From contig JAGQTV010000016.1 of assembly GCA_020438845.1 (NCBI GenBank), forward strand, positions 1-64,000: a DNA stretch of 64,000 nucleotides, in the 5' to 3' direction. The position numbers were made by a program, and so were the translations under genes. The stretch's first letter is position 1; each line of letters starts with the position of its first letter. This DNA is from Mycobacterium sp. GTDB lineage: Bacteria; Actinomycetota; Actinomycetes; Mycobacteriales; Mycobacteriaceae. Below, one piece after another: positions 8,669 to 17,500 of the stretch. Under the pieces are notes generated by a model. That model was not told the origin of the DNA, ran no database searches, and saw only the letters and a list, made by a program, of their open reading frames with translations.

Positions 8669-9495
8669 CTGCGGGAACGGGCAGCCCAGAATTCCGAAAT
8701 GAGTCGCAGGATGCGCTCGCGGTCGATCAGAAGTGGTGAGATATGCCCCGCACCGGCAACCTCTTCGACCCGACAGTCGGGTATCTGGGCACATGTAATC
8801 CGAGCCTCGTCAGGACGCCAGCCCATCACGTCGTCGCGGACCGCCATCACCAGTGCAGGAACAGTGACGTTGGAGAGAAGATGTTCGATGCTGTTGCGGC
8901 GCAGCATCATCGACCGCATCGCATGCAACATCCCGCTTCTATCCGCCGACCGGAAAGACTCCATGATGATTGCGGCCTGATTCGGTTGCGCCGCAACCGA
9001 CTCCGCGCCTAGCATCGAGTCCGACAGCTGCTTGATGATGAAGTCGTTCGCGCCCGCGAACCGGTACAACTCAACCAGCGGCCAGCCCTTGGTCCATTTC
9101 TCCCGCAGGTTGAAGCCCCTTACGGGAGTGCCGATGGTCGTAAGGGTGTTCAGCCGCGACGGTGTGGTGGCTGCGATGTGGATGCCGATGTGACCGCCCC
9201 ATGCATTGCCCGCCCAGTCGACCGGCTCGGTGAGGCCCAGCCGGTCGAGCGCCTGGACAGCGGCGCCGACGCAGTCCTCGAAGGTGAAATCGTGGTGGAC
9301 CGCCTCGCTCTTGCCGTGCGAGGGGCCGTCGATCGCATAGACGGTGCGCTCGCACGACAAGTCATCTCCGAGCGGTCCCCAGGAACGCGAATCGACGAAC
9401 AGGCTGTGCCACAACACAGCGGGCGGCCCGGTACCGGCGCACCTCACACAAAGCCGGCCGAGGTCGGTCTTGACGAAATCCAGCTGAGTCATCAT
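8665..9495 (-). CDS. Alpha/beta-hydrolase-fold protein lacking the nucleophile serine
   Basis: The 276-residue sequence has the alpha/beta hydrolase layout: an oxyanion region around VLWHSLFVDSRSW, the nucleophile-elbow strand, a cap region, a late Asp (VMAVRDDVMGW, about 221-222) and the His in AGAGH at 251. The elbow reads G-N-A-W-G at 96-100, so the catalytic Ser is Ala98, encoded GCA where TCA would give Ser. Either the protein is a non-catalytic relative, for example a ligand-binding or cofactor-independent type, or it has lost activity by one base change. It is divergent from a MarR gene across a strong palindrome and is probably its target. Confidence 0.85.
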   Translation of the reverse strand: MMTQLDFVKTDLGRLCVRCAGTGPPAVLWHSLFVDSRSWGPLGDDLSCERTVYAIDGPSHGKSEAVHHDFTFEDCVGAAVQALDRLGLTEPVDWAGNAWGGHIGIHIAATTPSRLNTLTTIGTPVRGFNLREKWTKGWPLVELYRFAGANDFIIKQLSDSMLGAESVAAQPNQAAIIMESFRSADRSGMLHAMRSMMLRRNSIEHLLSNVTVPALVMAVRDDVMGWRPDEARITCAQIPDCRVEEVAGAGHISPLLIDRERILRLISEFWAARSRS

Positions 9496-9511
9496 CGCCG
9501 CACTCCCAATT

Positions 9512-9545
9512 TACTTCGGCAACCGAAATTTCGGTATCCGTAGTA
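9512..9545. promoter_or_regulatory. Probable MarR operator (34-bp dyad with perfect 14-bp core)
   Basis: A perfect palindrome ACCGAAATTTCGGT lies at 9522-9535. Symmetry extends outward so that the 17-base half sites 9512-9528 and 9529-9545 agree at 14 of 17 positions. It sits midway between the hydrolase start (9495) and the marR start (9558), where a MarR dimer would block both promoters. Confidence 0.7.
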
Positions 9546-9557
9546 TGTTCCTAACTC

Positions 9558-10064
9558 ATGGCGCCGTCAAGAGAACGCCAGGCCATCGGGCAGTTGCTGG
9601 TCAGGCTCCTGCGCGAGTTCCGCGATGATCTCGCCGAGCCTCGAACAGCCGCGGGCTTTGCCGACATCCGCGAGCCTCACCTCCAGATCTTCGGCAACAT
9701 CCGGACAGGCGGAATCCGCCTGACCGAGCTCGCGGATCGTGCGCAGCTCAGCCTGGCGGCAACCTCGGAGTTGGTGAACGACCTCACCGGATTGGGTTAC
9801 CTGACCCGACGGCCCGACCCGGCCGACGGCCGCGCAAAGCTCATCGACCTGACTGGCCGAGGGCAGGACCTCATGGCGGCAGCCGGCGAACGCGTCGCCG
9901 ACATCGAACGACGGTGGTCGGCGATGGTCGGCGGTGCGAACTTCGCGCAGATGTGCGACACGATGCAGCGGCTACTCGACGAACTCGGCAAAGGGCAGGC
10001 AAGCAGGGGCGGCCACTCACCCCAGCCCCCCTCACGTTCCATCCAAATGCCGCCGCGGGAATAA
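9558..10064 (+). CDS. MarR-family transcriptional regulator
   Basis: The 168-residue protein has the MarR winged helix: the recognition region LTELADRAQLSLAATSELVN near 55-74 is followed by the wing RRPDPADGRAKLIDLTGRG. The N- and C-terminal helices would form the dimer. It is divergent from the alpha/beta hydrolase and is followed 35 bases later by a peroxiredoxin in the same direction, so it may also affect that gene. The last ~15 residues (Pro/Ser-rich) are atypical. The palindrome at 9512-9545 is the likely binding site, giving autoregulation. The inducing ligand is unknown. Confidence 0.9.
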   Translation: MAPSRERQAIGQLLVRLLREFRDDLAEPRTAAGFADIREPHLQIFGNIRTGGIRLTELADRAQLSLAATSELVNDLTGLGYLTRRPDPADGRAKLIDLTGRGQDLMAAAGERVADIERRWSAMVGGANFAQMCDTMQRLLDELGKGQASRGGHSPQPPSRSIQMPPRE

Positions 10065-10099
10065 TCGCTGTATCTCCCCCGAACCGGATTGAGGACGTC

Positions 10100-10831
10100 A
10101 TGACAACACCCGAAGCACCCGCGCCAGCCGTCGGCATGCCCCGCATCGGCGATCCGGCGCCATCGTTCACAGCGGCGAGCACCCAGGGCCCCATCAATTT
10201 CCCGGGCGACTATTCAGGTAAATGGGTGATCTTCTTCTCCCACCCCGCCGACTTCACTCCGGTGTGCACCAGTGAGTTCATGACGTTCGCCTCGATGCAG
10301 GAACAGTTCGCGGCCTACAACACGCAGTTGGTCGGATTGTCGGTCGACGGGCTGTACAGCCACATCGCCTGGCTGCGCACCATCAAGGAGAAGATCACCT
10401 TCCGCGACATGAAGGACGTCGACGTGACCTTCCCGCTCGTGGAAGACATCACGATGGAGGTCGCCCGCAGATACGGGATGATCATGCCCGGCGAGGATTC
10501 CACCAAGGCGGTGCGCGCGGTGTTCGTCATCGACCCCAAAAGCGTTGTGCGAGCTGTCATTTATTATCCGCTGAGCACCGGCCGGAACTTCGACGAGCTA
10601 CTGCGGCTCGTCAAGGCGCTGCAGACTGCCGACCATTACAACGTCGCCACGCCCGCCGATTGGCGCCCAGGCGAGCGGGTGATCGTGCCGCCCGCCGGTT
10701 CGTGCGGCACGGCCAAGGACCGCATGGACGGTCACGTGACGGGAGTGGAGTGTGAGGACTGGTTCTTCTGCACCAAGGCGATCTCGGAAGACGAGGTCGA
10801 GGCCGCGATTCGGCACAAATCCGGGTCCTGA
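10100..10831 (+). CDS. Peroxiredoxin, Prx6-like subfamily
   Basis: The 243-residue thiol peroxidase would reduce hydrogen peroxide or organic peroxides. The active-site motif PADFTPVCTSEF places the peroxidatic Cys at 56, with Thr53 and Pro49 in the expected spacing. The C-terminal extension typical of Prx6/archaeal-type enzymes is present and contains Cys202, Cys218 and Cys224; the last pair could act in resolution. The ATG at 10100 gives the normal family length; the open frame continues upstream into the marR gene only by chance. Co-orientation with marR suggests, but does not prove, shared redox control. Confidence 0.94.
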   Translation: MTTPEAPAPAVGMPRIGDPAPSFTAASTQGPINFPGDYSGKWVIFFSHPADFTPVCTSEFMTFASMQEQFAAYNTQLVGLSVDGLYSHIAWLRTIKEKITFRDMKDVDVTFPLVEDITMEVARRYGMIMPGEDSTKAVRAVFVIDPKSVVRAVIYYPLSTGRNFDELLRLVKALQTADHYNVATPADWRPGERVIVPPAGSCGTAKDRMDGHVTGVECEDWFFCTKAISEDEVEAAIRHKSGS

Positions 10832-10852
10832 CCCCTGCCGGGACGGTTGATA

Positions 10853-12022
10853 TCAGCCCTCGATCCCGTAATCCGGCAGGTCGAAATCGTCGCGCACTTC
10901 GCCGGCGAACAACGCCGTCAGCGGCGCGAAGTTCATCGCTCGCATCGCCACGTTGCGGAACCACAAACCGCGGCGGGTGCGGGCAGTGAAGAATCCGACG
11001 AACCGGGCCGCACTGGTCTGCTTGGACTGAACGAACGGATGCAATCGGCGCTCGTACTCGTCGAACGCCCGGTGGTAATCGCCGTCGGCTCGGTTCAGCT
11101 CCCCGGCTAACACATAGGCTTCGGTCATGGCGAGCCCGGTGCCTTCGCCACCCAGGAGCGAGATGCAGCCCGCAGCATCCCCGATCAACAACACCCGGCC
11201 GCGCGACCAGCGGTCCATGCGGATCTGGCTGACGACGTCGAAGTAGATGTCCTCGGCCCGGTCGACTGCATCGAGGATCGCCGGGCATTCCCAGCCGGCC
11301 GAGCCGAACTGCCGGCGAAGCTCGTCATGGACGGAATTCGTTCCGGTTCGGCCGCTGCGGAACACGAATAGAAACATCGTCCGGTCACCGCGCAGGGCGA
11401 CCCGAGCCACCTGCCGACCGGGCTGGTTGTAGGTGACGTAGACCAACTCGTCACGCGGCCGATAGCCTTCGACGACACAGGCCGCGACCTTGCACCCGAG
11501 GTAGTGTTCGAATCGGGATTCCGGTCCGAAAACGAGGCTGCGCGCATTGGAATGCAGGCCGTCGGCGCCGATGATCAGATCGAACTCGCGCGACTCCGCA
11601 TTGTCGAACGTGACCCGCACACCATCGTCGTGCTCGTCCAGGGCGGCGATGCTGCGGCTGAAGAGGGTCTCAACGTCGCCCTCGATGGTGCGATAGACCG
11701 CTGCAGCCAAATCCCCGCGCGGAAGACTGGTGAAGTCATCGCCGATGATCCGGCGAAAGACCTCCACCCGTAGATCTGCCTTCACCTCACCCCGCGACCC
11801 CACCGAGCGCACGCACTGAATCTCGTAACCTGCCGCGCGAACCTGTTCCTCGATGCCCATCCGCTGGGCGGCCTGGTAGCCGACGCCCCAGAAGTCGATC
11901 ATGTAGCCGCCTGACCGGAAGGCCGGTGCCTGCTCGATCAACGTCGGAGTGTGGCCGATACGGTGTAACCAATGGGCCAGCGCCGTACCTGCAACACCGG
12001 CACCGCTGATCGCGATCCGCAT
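10853..12022 (-). CDS. FAD-dependent monooxygenase (UbiH/TetX-like)
   Basis: The 389-residue flavoprotein has GAGVAG at residues 7-12, a DG motif (IIGADGLHSNARS) and a GD motif (RVLLIGDAAGCISLLGGEG), placing it in the single-component class A monooxygenases. The closest architecture is the TetX/geranylgeranyl-reductase-like group with a compact C-terminal domain. A TTG two codons upstream, behind AGGAG, could also serve as start. It is divergent from the SpoIIAA-like gene at 12150 with no clear dyad between them. The substrate is unknown; hydroxylation of a lipophilic or aromatic compound is the family role. Confidence 0.88.
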   Translation of the reverse strand: MRIAISGAGVAGTALAHWLHRIGHTPTLIEQAPAFRSGGYMIDFWGVGYQAAQRMGIEEQVRAAGYEIQCVRSVGSRGEVKADLRVEVFRRIIGDDFTSLPRGDLAAAVYRTIEGDVETLFSRSIAALDEHDDGVRVTFDNAESREFDLIIGADGLHSNARSLVFGPESRFEHYLGCKVAACVVEGYRPRDELVYVTYNQPGRQVARVALRGDRTMFLFVFRSGRTGTNSVHDELRRQFGSAGWECPAILDAVDRAEDIYFDVVSQIRMDRWSRGRVLLIGDAAGCISLLGGEGTGLAMTEAYVLAGELNRADGDYHRAFDEYERRLHPFVQSKQTSAARFVGFFTARTRRGLWFRNVAMRAMNFAPLTALFAGEVRDDFDLPDYGIEG

Positions 12023-12149
12023 ACCCAATTATCTCCTTTTCCAGGCGAATTGGAACCCCGTTTCGCTCGGGGTCTGGCACGAATTGCTTGGCGCGCGATA
12101 ATGGAGGAGTCGAAAAGCATAGGAATCGAACTGATTTGGAGAGAATTCG

Positions 12150-12530
12150 ATGATCGAAGTGCTGGAAGGATTCGGGGACAACATCGGCGCGTTTGCCTGC
12201 CATGGGCACGTCACGAAAGCCGATTACGACACAGTGTTGATCCCGGGTATCGAAAAAATACTCAAGCGGCACGACAAGGTTCGGATCTACTACCAATTCG
12301 CTGAGGATTTCGACAGCATTGATCCGGGTGCCATGTGGGAGGACACCAAGGTTGGCGTCAGCCACTTCATGCGCTGGGAACGCTTCGCCGTCATCACCGA
12401 TGTCGACTGGATCAAACATGCCGTGAAGCTCTTCGGCTTCCTGATGCCCGGGGATCTCAAGGTGTTTCCACTCGCGGAGGCCAGCCAAGCACGCGCCTGG
12501 ATCACCGAGGCCGCACCACAAAATTCGTAA
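12150..12530 (+). CDS. SpoIIAA-like (STAS/SEC14-type) protein
   Basis: The 126-residue protein matches the small SpoIIAA-like family (DUF3478), which adopts a STAS/CRAL-TRIO-like fold. Typical stretches are VRIYYQFAEDF and HFMRWERFAVITDVDW, followed by an amphipathic C-terminal helix. The family has no enzymatic motif and is thought to bind a lipid or act as a regulator. Its stop is only five bases before the GTG of the P-type ATPase, so the two genes are very likely co-transcribed and translationally coupled, and it may modulate that pump. Confidence 0.82.
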   Translation: MIEVLEGFGDNIGAFACHGHVTKADYDTVLIPGIEKILKRHDKVRIYYQFAEDFDSIDPGAMWEDTKVGVSHFMRWERFAVITDVDWIKHAVKLFGFLMPGDLKVFPLAEASQARAWITEAAPQNS

Positions 12531-12535
12531 CGCCC

Positions 12536-15022
12536 GTGTCCGAGTCGACAGGGACAAGCCACGCAACGGATGCAGTCGACTTGTCTGCGGCGCCCCTGCC
12601 GCAAACGCTGACAGAACTGGCCACTTCGCCGCAGGGTCTGACTTCAACGGACGCCCAAGATCGGTTGAACCGGTACGGGCCCAACGAAATTGTTGAGAAA
12701 CCCCGCAACCCCGTCCTGGCGTTCCTGGGGTATTTCTGGGCACCGATCCCCTGGATGATCGAAGTAGCGCTGGTGTTGTCGCTGCTGGTGCGGCATTGGA
12801 CCGATGCGGTCATCATCGGGGTCCTGCTGGCGATGAACGGGTTGGTGGCCTTCACCGAAGAACAGCAGGCCGCCGGTGCGATCGCCGCGCTCAGGCAGCG
12901 ACTGGCGACGACGGCGCGCGTGCTGCGCGACGGAGCTTGGGCTGATCTGGCTGCGCGCGAGTTGGTCCCCGGAGACGTCGTGCGAGTCCGGTTGGGTGAT
13001 GTTGTTCCCGCGGATTTACGGGTCCTCGACGACGTGTCACTGGAGGTCGACCAGTCCGCTCTGACCGGGGAATCCCTGGCGGTCACCCGCGGCCTCGGTG
13101 AAGCATTGTTCTCCGGGTCGGTGCTGATTCGTGGCGAGGGCGATGCAGTCGTCTACGCCACCGGCGCGTCGTCGTTCATGGGTCGCACCACCGCATTGGT
13201 GCAAACCGCGGGCACCGTCAGTCACTTCCAGCGGGCGGTGCTGCGCATCGGCAACTACCTGATCGTCATCGCGGCGGTGTTGGTGACCTTGACGGTGGTG
13301 GTTTCGCTGGTACGGGGTAATCCGGTGTTGCAGACCCTGGAGTTCGCCCTGGTGGTCACCATAGCCTCGGTTCCGGTGGCGTTGCCGGCCGTGCTGTCGG
13401 TGACGATGGCGGTGGGAGCTCGCAAACTGGCGCACCAACAGGCGGTGGTCAGCCACCTGCCGGCGGTGGAGGAGCTGGGCGGCATCGACGTCTTGTGCTC
13501 GGACAAGACCGGCACTCTCACCCAGAACCGGCTGGCGCTGGTCGCCTCCTGGACCGGACCCGACATCACCGATGATCAGCTTCTCGCAGCGGCGGCGCTG
13601 GCGTCACGCGCCGAAGACCACGACCCCATCGACCAGGCCATCCTCGCAGGCGGCAATCAGCTTCCCGACGTCCGCGTGGCGGAGTTCGCGCCGTTCGACC
13701 CGGTTGTCAAACGCACCGAAGCCACCCTGCAACTCCCCGACGGGCAGCGATTCCGAGTCACCAAGGGCGCACCGCAGGTGATCGCCGCCCTGTGCCAGCG
13801 CGACGGCGCGGTGACGGAGATAGACGCCGTCGTGGAAGGCTTTGCCGCCCGTGGTCACCGATCGCTCGGCGTGGCCCGCGCGGATGCCGACGGCCCGTGG
13901 CGCCTCATGGGGATTCTGGCGCTGGCTGATCCCCCTCGGGACGATTCCGCAGCCACCATCGCAGCGGCCCGTGATCAGGGCATCGACGTCAAGATGGTCA
14001 CCGGCGATCAAGTCGCTATCGGCAAGGAGATCGCCCGCCAGGTGGGCCTGGGCGAACACATTCTCGATGCCGCCGCGCTCGACGCCCAGCACGGGGACGG
14101 TGACCTCGGCGCCCAAGTCGAAGCAGTTGACGGGTTTGCCCAGGTTTTCCCGGAGCACAAATACCGCATCGTTCGGCTGTTGCAGGCGCGCGGACACATC
14201 GTGGGAATGACCGGCGACGGCGTCAATGACGCTCCCGCACTCAAACAGGCCGACGCCGGCATCGCGGTGGCCGGGGCCACCGATGCCGCCCGAGCCGCCG
14301 CCGACGTGGTTCTGCTGGCGAACGGACTGTCGGTAATCGTGGCCGCCATCCGCCAGGCTCGCGAAATCTTTGCCCGGATGACGAGTTACGCCACCTACCG
14401 CATCGCCGAGACCATCCGCGTTCTGCTGCTGATCAGCCTGGCGATTGTGTTCATGAACTTCTTCCCGGTGACCGCGGTCATGATCGTGTTCCTCGCACTG
14501 CTCAATGACGGTGCCATCCTGGCCATCGCCTATGACAATGTGCGCGGGTCGACAAAACCGGCCGCCTGGGACATGCGTGGAGTCCTCACCCTGGCCAGCG
14601 CCCTGGGCTTGATGGGGGTCGCCGAGACCTTCCTGCTGTTGGCTCTCGCCGAACGGGTCGTCAGTCTTGACCACGACCTGATTCGCACGCTGATCTATCT
14701 CAAGCTATCGATATCCGGGCATCTGACCATTTTCGTCACCCGCACCCGTGGGCCCTTCTGGTCACGTCCCGCGCCCGCGCGAATACTGCTCGCAGCAGTC
14801 ATCGGAACCCAGGTCGTCGCGACCCTGATTGCCGTTTACGGCATTCTGATGACACCACTGGGCTGGCGCTGGGCCGGGGTCGTGTGGGCCTACGCGCTGT
14901 TCTGGTTCCTCGTCGAGGACCGCGTCAAACTCGCCATCATCCGCTGGCTGGACACGCACCCCGTTCGGAAGGGCTTGAAAAGCAACGGTTTTCGAGCACA
15001 CTCTGGCGCGCCTCCGGCTTGA
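12536..15022 (+). CDS. P-type ATPase, plasma-membrane proton pump type (P3A-like)
   Basis: The 828-residue integral membrane ATPase has, in order, an N-terminal cation-ATPase domain, two TM segments, the actuator domain with the TGES loop (DQSALTGESLAVTRG), TM3-4 with VASVPVALPAV-type sequence, the phosphorylation motif DKTGTLTQN with Asp323, the nucleotide-binding KGAP region, the hinge GMTGDGVNDAPALKQADAGI, and a C-terminal TM bundle. Domain pattern and length fit fungal, plant and archaeal P3A H+-ATPases rather than the P1B metal pumps common in mycobacteria. The GTG at 12536 is chosen because it follows the SpoIIAA-like stop and gives a normal N-terminus. The likely role is proton extrusion and pH homeostasis; the ion is inferred. 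Confidence 0.9.
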   Translation: MSESTGTSHATDAVDLSAAPLPQTLTELATSPQGLTSTDAQDRLNRYGPNEIVEKPRNPVLAFLGYFWAPIPWMIEVALVLSLLVRHWTDAVIIGVLLAMNGLVAFTEEQQAAGAIAALRQRLATTARVLRDGAWADLAARELVPGDVVRVRLGDVVPADLRVLDDVSLEVDQSALTGESLAVTRGLGEALFSGSVLIRGEGDAVVYATGASSFMGRTTALVQTAGTVSHFQRAVLRIGNYLIVIAAVLVTLTVVVSLVRGNPVLQTLEFALVVTIASVPVALPAVLSVTMAVGARKLAHQQAVVSHLPAVEELGGIDVLCSDKTGTLTQNRLALVASWTGPDITDDQLLAAAALASRAEDHDPIDQAILAGGNQLPDVRVAEFAPFDPVVKRTEATLQLPDGQRFRVTKGAPQVIAALCQRDGAVTEIDAVVEGFAARGHRSLGVARADADGPWRLMGILALADPPRDDSAATIAAARDQGIDVKMVTGDQVAIGKEIARQVGLGEHILDAAALDAQHGDGDLGAQVEAVDGFAQVFPEHKYRIVRLLQARGHIVGMTGDGVNDAPALKQADAGIAVAGATDAARAAADVVLLANGLSVIVAAIRQAREIFARMTSYATYRIAETIRVLLLISLAIVFMNFFPVTAVMIVFLALLNDGAILAIAYDNVRGSTKPAAWDMRGVLTLASALGLMGVAETFLLLALAERVVSLDHDLIRTLIYLKLSISGHLTIFVTRTRGPFWSRPAPARILLAAVIGTQVVATLIAVYGILMTPLGWRWAGVVWAYALFWFLVEDRVKLAIIRWLDTHPVRKGLKSNGFRAHSGAPPA

Positions 15023-15138
15023 CGCAGCTAGACCAGAAGGTGAGCAATGCCATTCGGGCTGAAACGTCCATCGACAGGCAGATATCCCAGTGGTATAGTC
15101 CCGAAACCCGACTGATGTTGAGATTCGCAGGAGGCAAA

Positions 15139-15597
15139 GTGAACAGCGATCGACGGCTCAAAGCGTTGCTTCTAGCAGTGTGCGCCAGTTCGCTTTTGCT
15201 CTCAGGTTGTTCGACTTCGGCCAAGGATCGCGGTTCCGGTTCGGAGACGACGACTTCGACACCCCCGAGCACCACTTCAACACCGAGCGCCACCTCGACC
15301 TCTACCGCTGGCAGCTCTGCCCCTGCTGCAGACAAAGTCGCCTTTTGCCGTGACGTTAACACCGCGGTAAACATCGCGCAGGGGGCGGGCGAAACGCTGA
15401 CCGAAGATCAGACCACCTCGATGGAAACCGCTTTGCAGAGCGCATCCACCCAGGCTCCACCGGAAGTGCCCGAGGAGTTCATCAGCGTCATCAACTCGAT
15501 GCAGGCTGACTTGCAGGCGCCCACAACAAAACTTCCCAGCGATTGGAACTCGAAAGCCGCCAAGTTGGCCGAGGATGCTGCTCAGTTCTGCGGCTGA
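15139..15597 (+). CDS. Small Ser/Thr-rich lipoprotein
   Basis: The 152-residue protein begins at GTG after a good ribosome site (CAGGAGGC). It has a signal peptide with lipobox LLLSGC, a long Thr/Ser/Pro/Ala linker, and a ~80-residue helical domain bounded by two Cys (FCRDV near the start, AQFCG at the very end) that may form a disulfide. Function is unknown. A second, truncated copy of the end of this domain (pattern MQAP-x-x-x-LP ... A-x-x-CG) is found at 38236-38511, showing that the family is duplicated in this genome. Confidence 0.8.
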   Translation: MNSDRRLKALLLAVCASSLLLSGCSTSAKDRGSGSETTTSTPPSTTSTPSATSTSTAGSSAPAADKVAFCRDVNTAVNIAQGAGETLTEDQTTSMETALQSASTQAPPEVPEEFISVINSMQADLQAPTTKLPSDWNSKAAKLAEDAAQFCG

Positions 15598-15720
15598 GTC
15601 AGTCTCAATCGGCGCCGCATCTGAATGAAGCCGGCTCTCCGCGGCAAAGGAGTTCCGAGTTCGACGTCACGGTGAGTGCCGCGGCGTCTCCGGCCTAGCG
15701 GTTGGCGCGCGGCCGTCGAT

Positions 15721-17364
15721 CTATCGCGGCGGAGTCATGACCGGAGCCGTGGCCGTGCTGGACGTCGGCCCAGAGCTCGACTTCGGTGTGGGACTCGGCT
15801 TCGGTGATGAGTTGGACGTCTCCGCCGCGCTGGTTATAGGCGACGAGCTGGACGTCGGGACCGCGTTGACCAACAGACCGCCCGACACCCACTGAATTGT
15901 GATGATTGCCTTGGGCAAGGTGGTCCGCAGTTCAGCCTCCAACTCGCTGACGTCCGGTTTCTCGTCTCCGATCAAGGTGACCGAGACTGCCTTGGCCGAC
16001 CCGGCGACCTCGAGGACCGCGACACCGGGCCGGCTCGCAGCCCAATTGGCGGCGTTGGTGCGGGCGGCCGCCAGTGCGGTTTCGTCGTCGGTCGGCCCGT
16101 TGTCCTCGGGGGTACGGGTCCACCCCACGCTGATCGGAATCTGCTGGTCGAACTTCTCTTTGATCTCCGCCGCCAGCTTCGCCGAACTTTGCGGCGGACG
16201 TGGTCCGGCCGTCGCCACCACCAGCGTTCCGGACTCGAGGCTGAGCCCCTGCATGCTCAGAGATTGTGCGGCCAACCACTTTTCGACCACCGGGGCCAGT
16301 TCGCTGAGCGGAGGAGGCGGGGTCGTCTTCTGCTCCTGTTGCGGAGTTTGGACGGGAATCCAACCCAATTGCACCGTGACCGGGCGGTCGAACGCACTGC
16401 TGAGTTCGGCCGCCACGTCCTGAACCGAAGGCGGGCGGGTAGGTCCGACGACTTCGGCTCGCACGGTGTCGCCATCAGTGGTGATCCGGCCGAGGGTGTC
16501 TCCGGGAGCCAGCATGGTGGTGATGGTCGAGGTCGCGACTTTCAGGTCACGGGCATGTCCGGTCAACGCGACGAAGCGAGGTATGAGGATCAGGGCCACC
16601 GCTACCGCGAATGCCGACGCTGCCGCCAGCGATCCCAGGATCTGCCGTCGACGCTCGCTGAAGGTGGGAAGCGGGACCAATCCGCTGAGCAGGAACACCA
16701 CCGCTGCCATCAAAGCGATGCCGACAAAGTTCGTGACGAACAGCAGTGCCGCGCCGCGGGCCAGGTCCGGCTGCCCACATCCCAGCAATACGCCGACGGC
16801 CGCCAGTGGGGGCACCACCGCCACGGCGACCGCGACGCCGGGCAGAGCGGAGGAGATCTGCTTGTGAACGGTGGCGAAGGCCCCGGCGGCGCCCGCCCCG
16901 AGAGCCACCAACAGGTCGCGGATGTCCGGACTGCATCGCGCGACAACCTCGGCCGACGGCCCCGTTCCGTCGGCCCCCAGGACTGTCGCGAAGAACCATC
17001 CGACCCCGACCGCGCCGAAAGCCGATACCGACACCAACACCAGACCCTGCACCAGCCGACGGCCCCACCCCATGACCAACGAGGCGGCAACTCCCATGAT
17101 GGGCGACATCATGGGAGCAATCACCATGGCCCCAATGACCACCGCTGCGGAGTTCTGCAACAGGCCGACCGCGGCCACCATGCTGGACAAGAACATCAAG
17201 ACCCCGTACCGGGCCAACGCCTCCCCGGTCGGCACCACCATCAGCGCATCGATGATCGCCCGGCGGTCTTCGACCTGAAGATGCGGCCACCACCGCACCA
17301 AGAGACGATGATGCGACGTGGGTGCGCTCGGGACAGCCTGCCCAGGGCGAACTACTTCCGTCAT
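15721..17364 (-). CDS. DUF389-family membrane protein with three C-terminal repeats
   Basis: The 547-residue protein has the DUF389 hydrophobic core: the signature NSAAVVIGAMVIAPMMSPIM is followed by several TM segments and VAVVPPLAAVGVLLG. After the last TM segment (~residue 265) there are three related ~75-residue units. They end in VTVQLGWIPV, IPISVGWTRTP and AIITIQWVSG, and are followed by a Ser/Pro/Thr-rich tail. The family function is not established. The ATG at 17364 follows GTGAGG and is preferred to an upstream TTG. It is divergent from the sulfur-transfer fusion gene. Confidence 0.85.
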   Translation of the reverse strand: MTEVVRPGQAVPSAPTSHHRLLVRWWPHLQVEDRRAIIDALMVVPTGEALARYGVLMFLSSMVAAVGLLQNSAAVVIGAMVIAPMMSPIMGVAASLVMGWGRRLVQGLVLVSVSAFGAVGVGWFFATVLGADGTGPSAEVVARCSPDIRDLLVALGAGAAGAFATVHKQISSALPGVAVAVAVVPPLAAVGVLLGCGQPDLARGAALLFVTNFVGIALMAAVVFLLSGLVPLPTFSERRRQILGSLAAASAFAVAVALILIPRFVALTGHARDLKVATSTITTMLAPGDTLGRITTDGDTVRAEVVGPTRPPSVQDVAAELSSAFDRPVTVQLGWIPVQTPQQEQKTTPPPPLSELAPVVEKWLAAQSLSMQGLSLESGTLVVATAGPRPPQSSAKLAAEIKEKFDQQIPISVGWTRTPEDNGPTDDETALAAARTNAANWAASRPGVAVLEVAGSAKAVSVTLIGDEKPDVSELEAELRTTLPKAIITIQWVSGGLLVNAVPTSSSSPITSAAETSNSSPKPSPTPKSSSGPTSSTATAPVMTPPR

Positions 17365-17500
17365 CGACCTCACCGCCCGTCGCAAACCTGTCCGGCCAAG
17401 TGCGACTGTACTTCTTTTGCAAGAGAATTCGTCGGCTCTTCAGTTCGCCCTCACGTACGCTCCGGCTCAGGAGGCACAGCGACTCAGGAGGAATGCCACG

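Noticed and set aside
10853-12530. Operator between the flavin monooxygenase and the SpoIIAA-like gene
   Set aside because: The divergent gap of about 130 bases was read for dyads and no convincing symmetric site was found.
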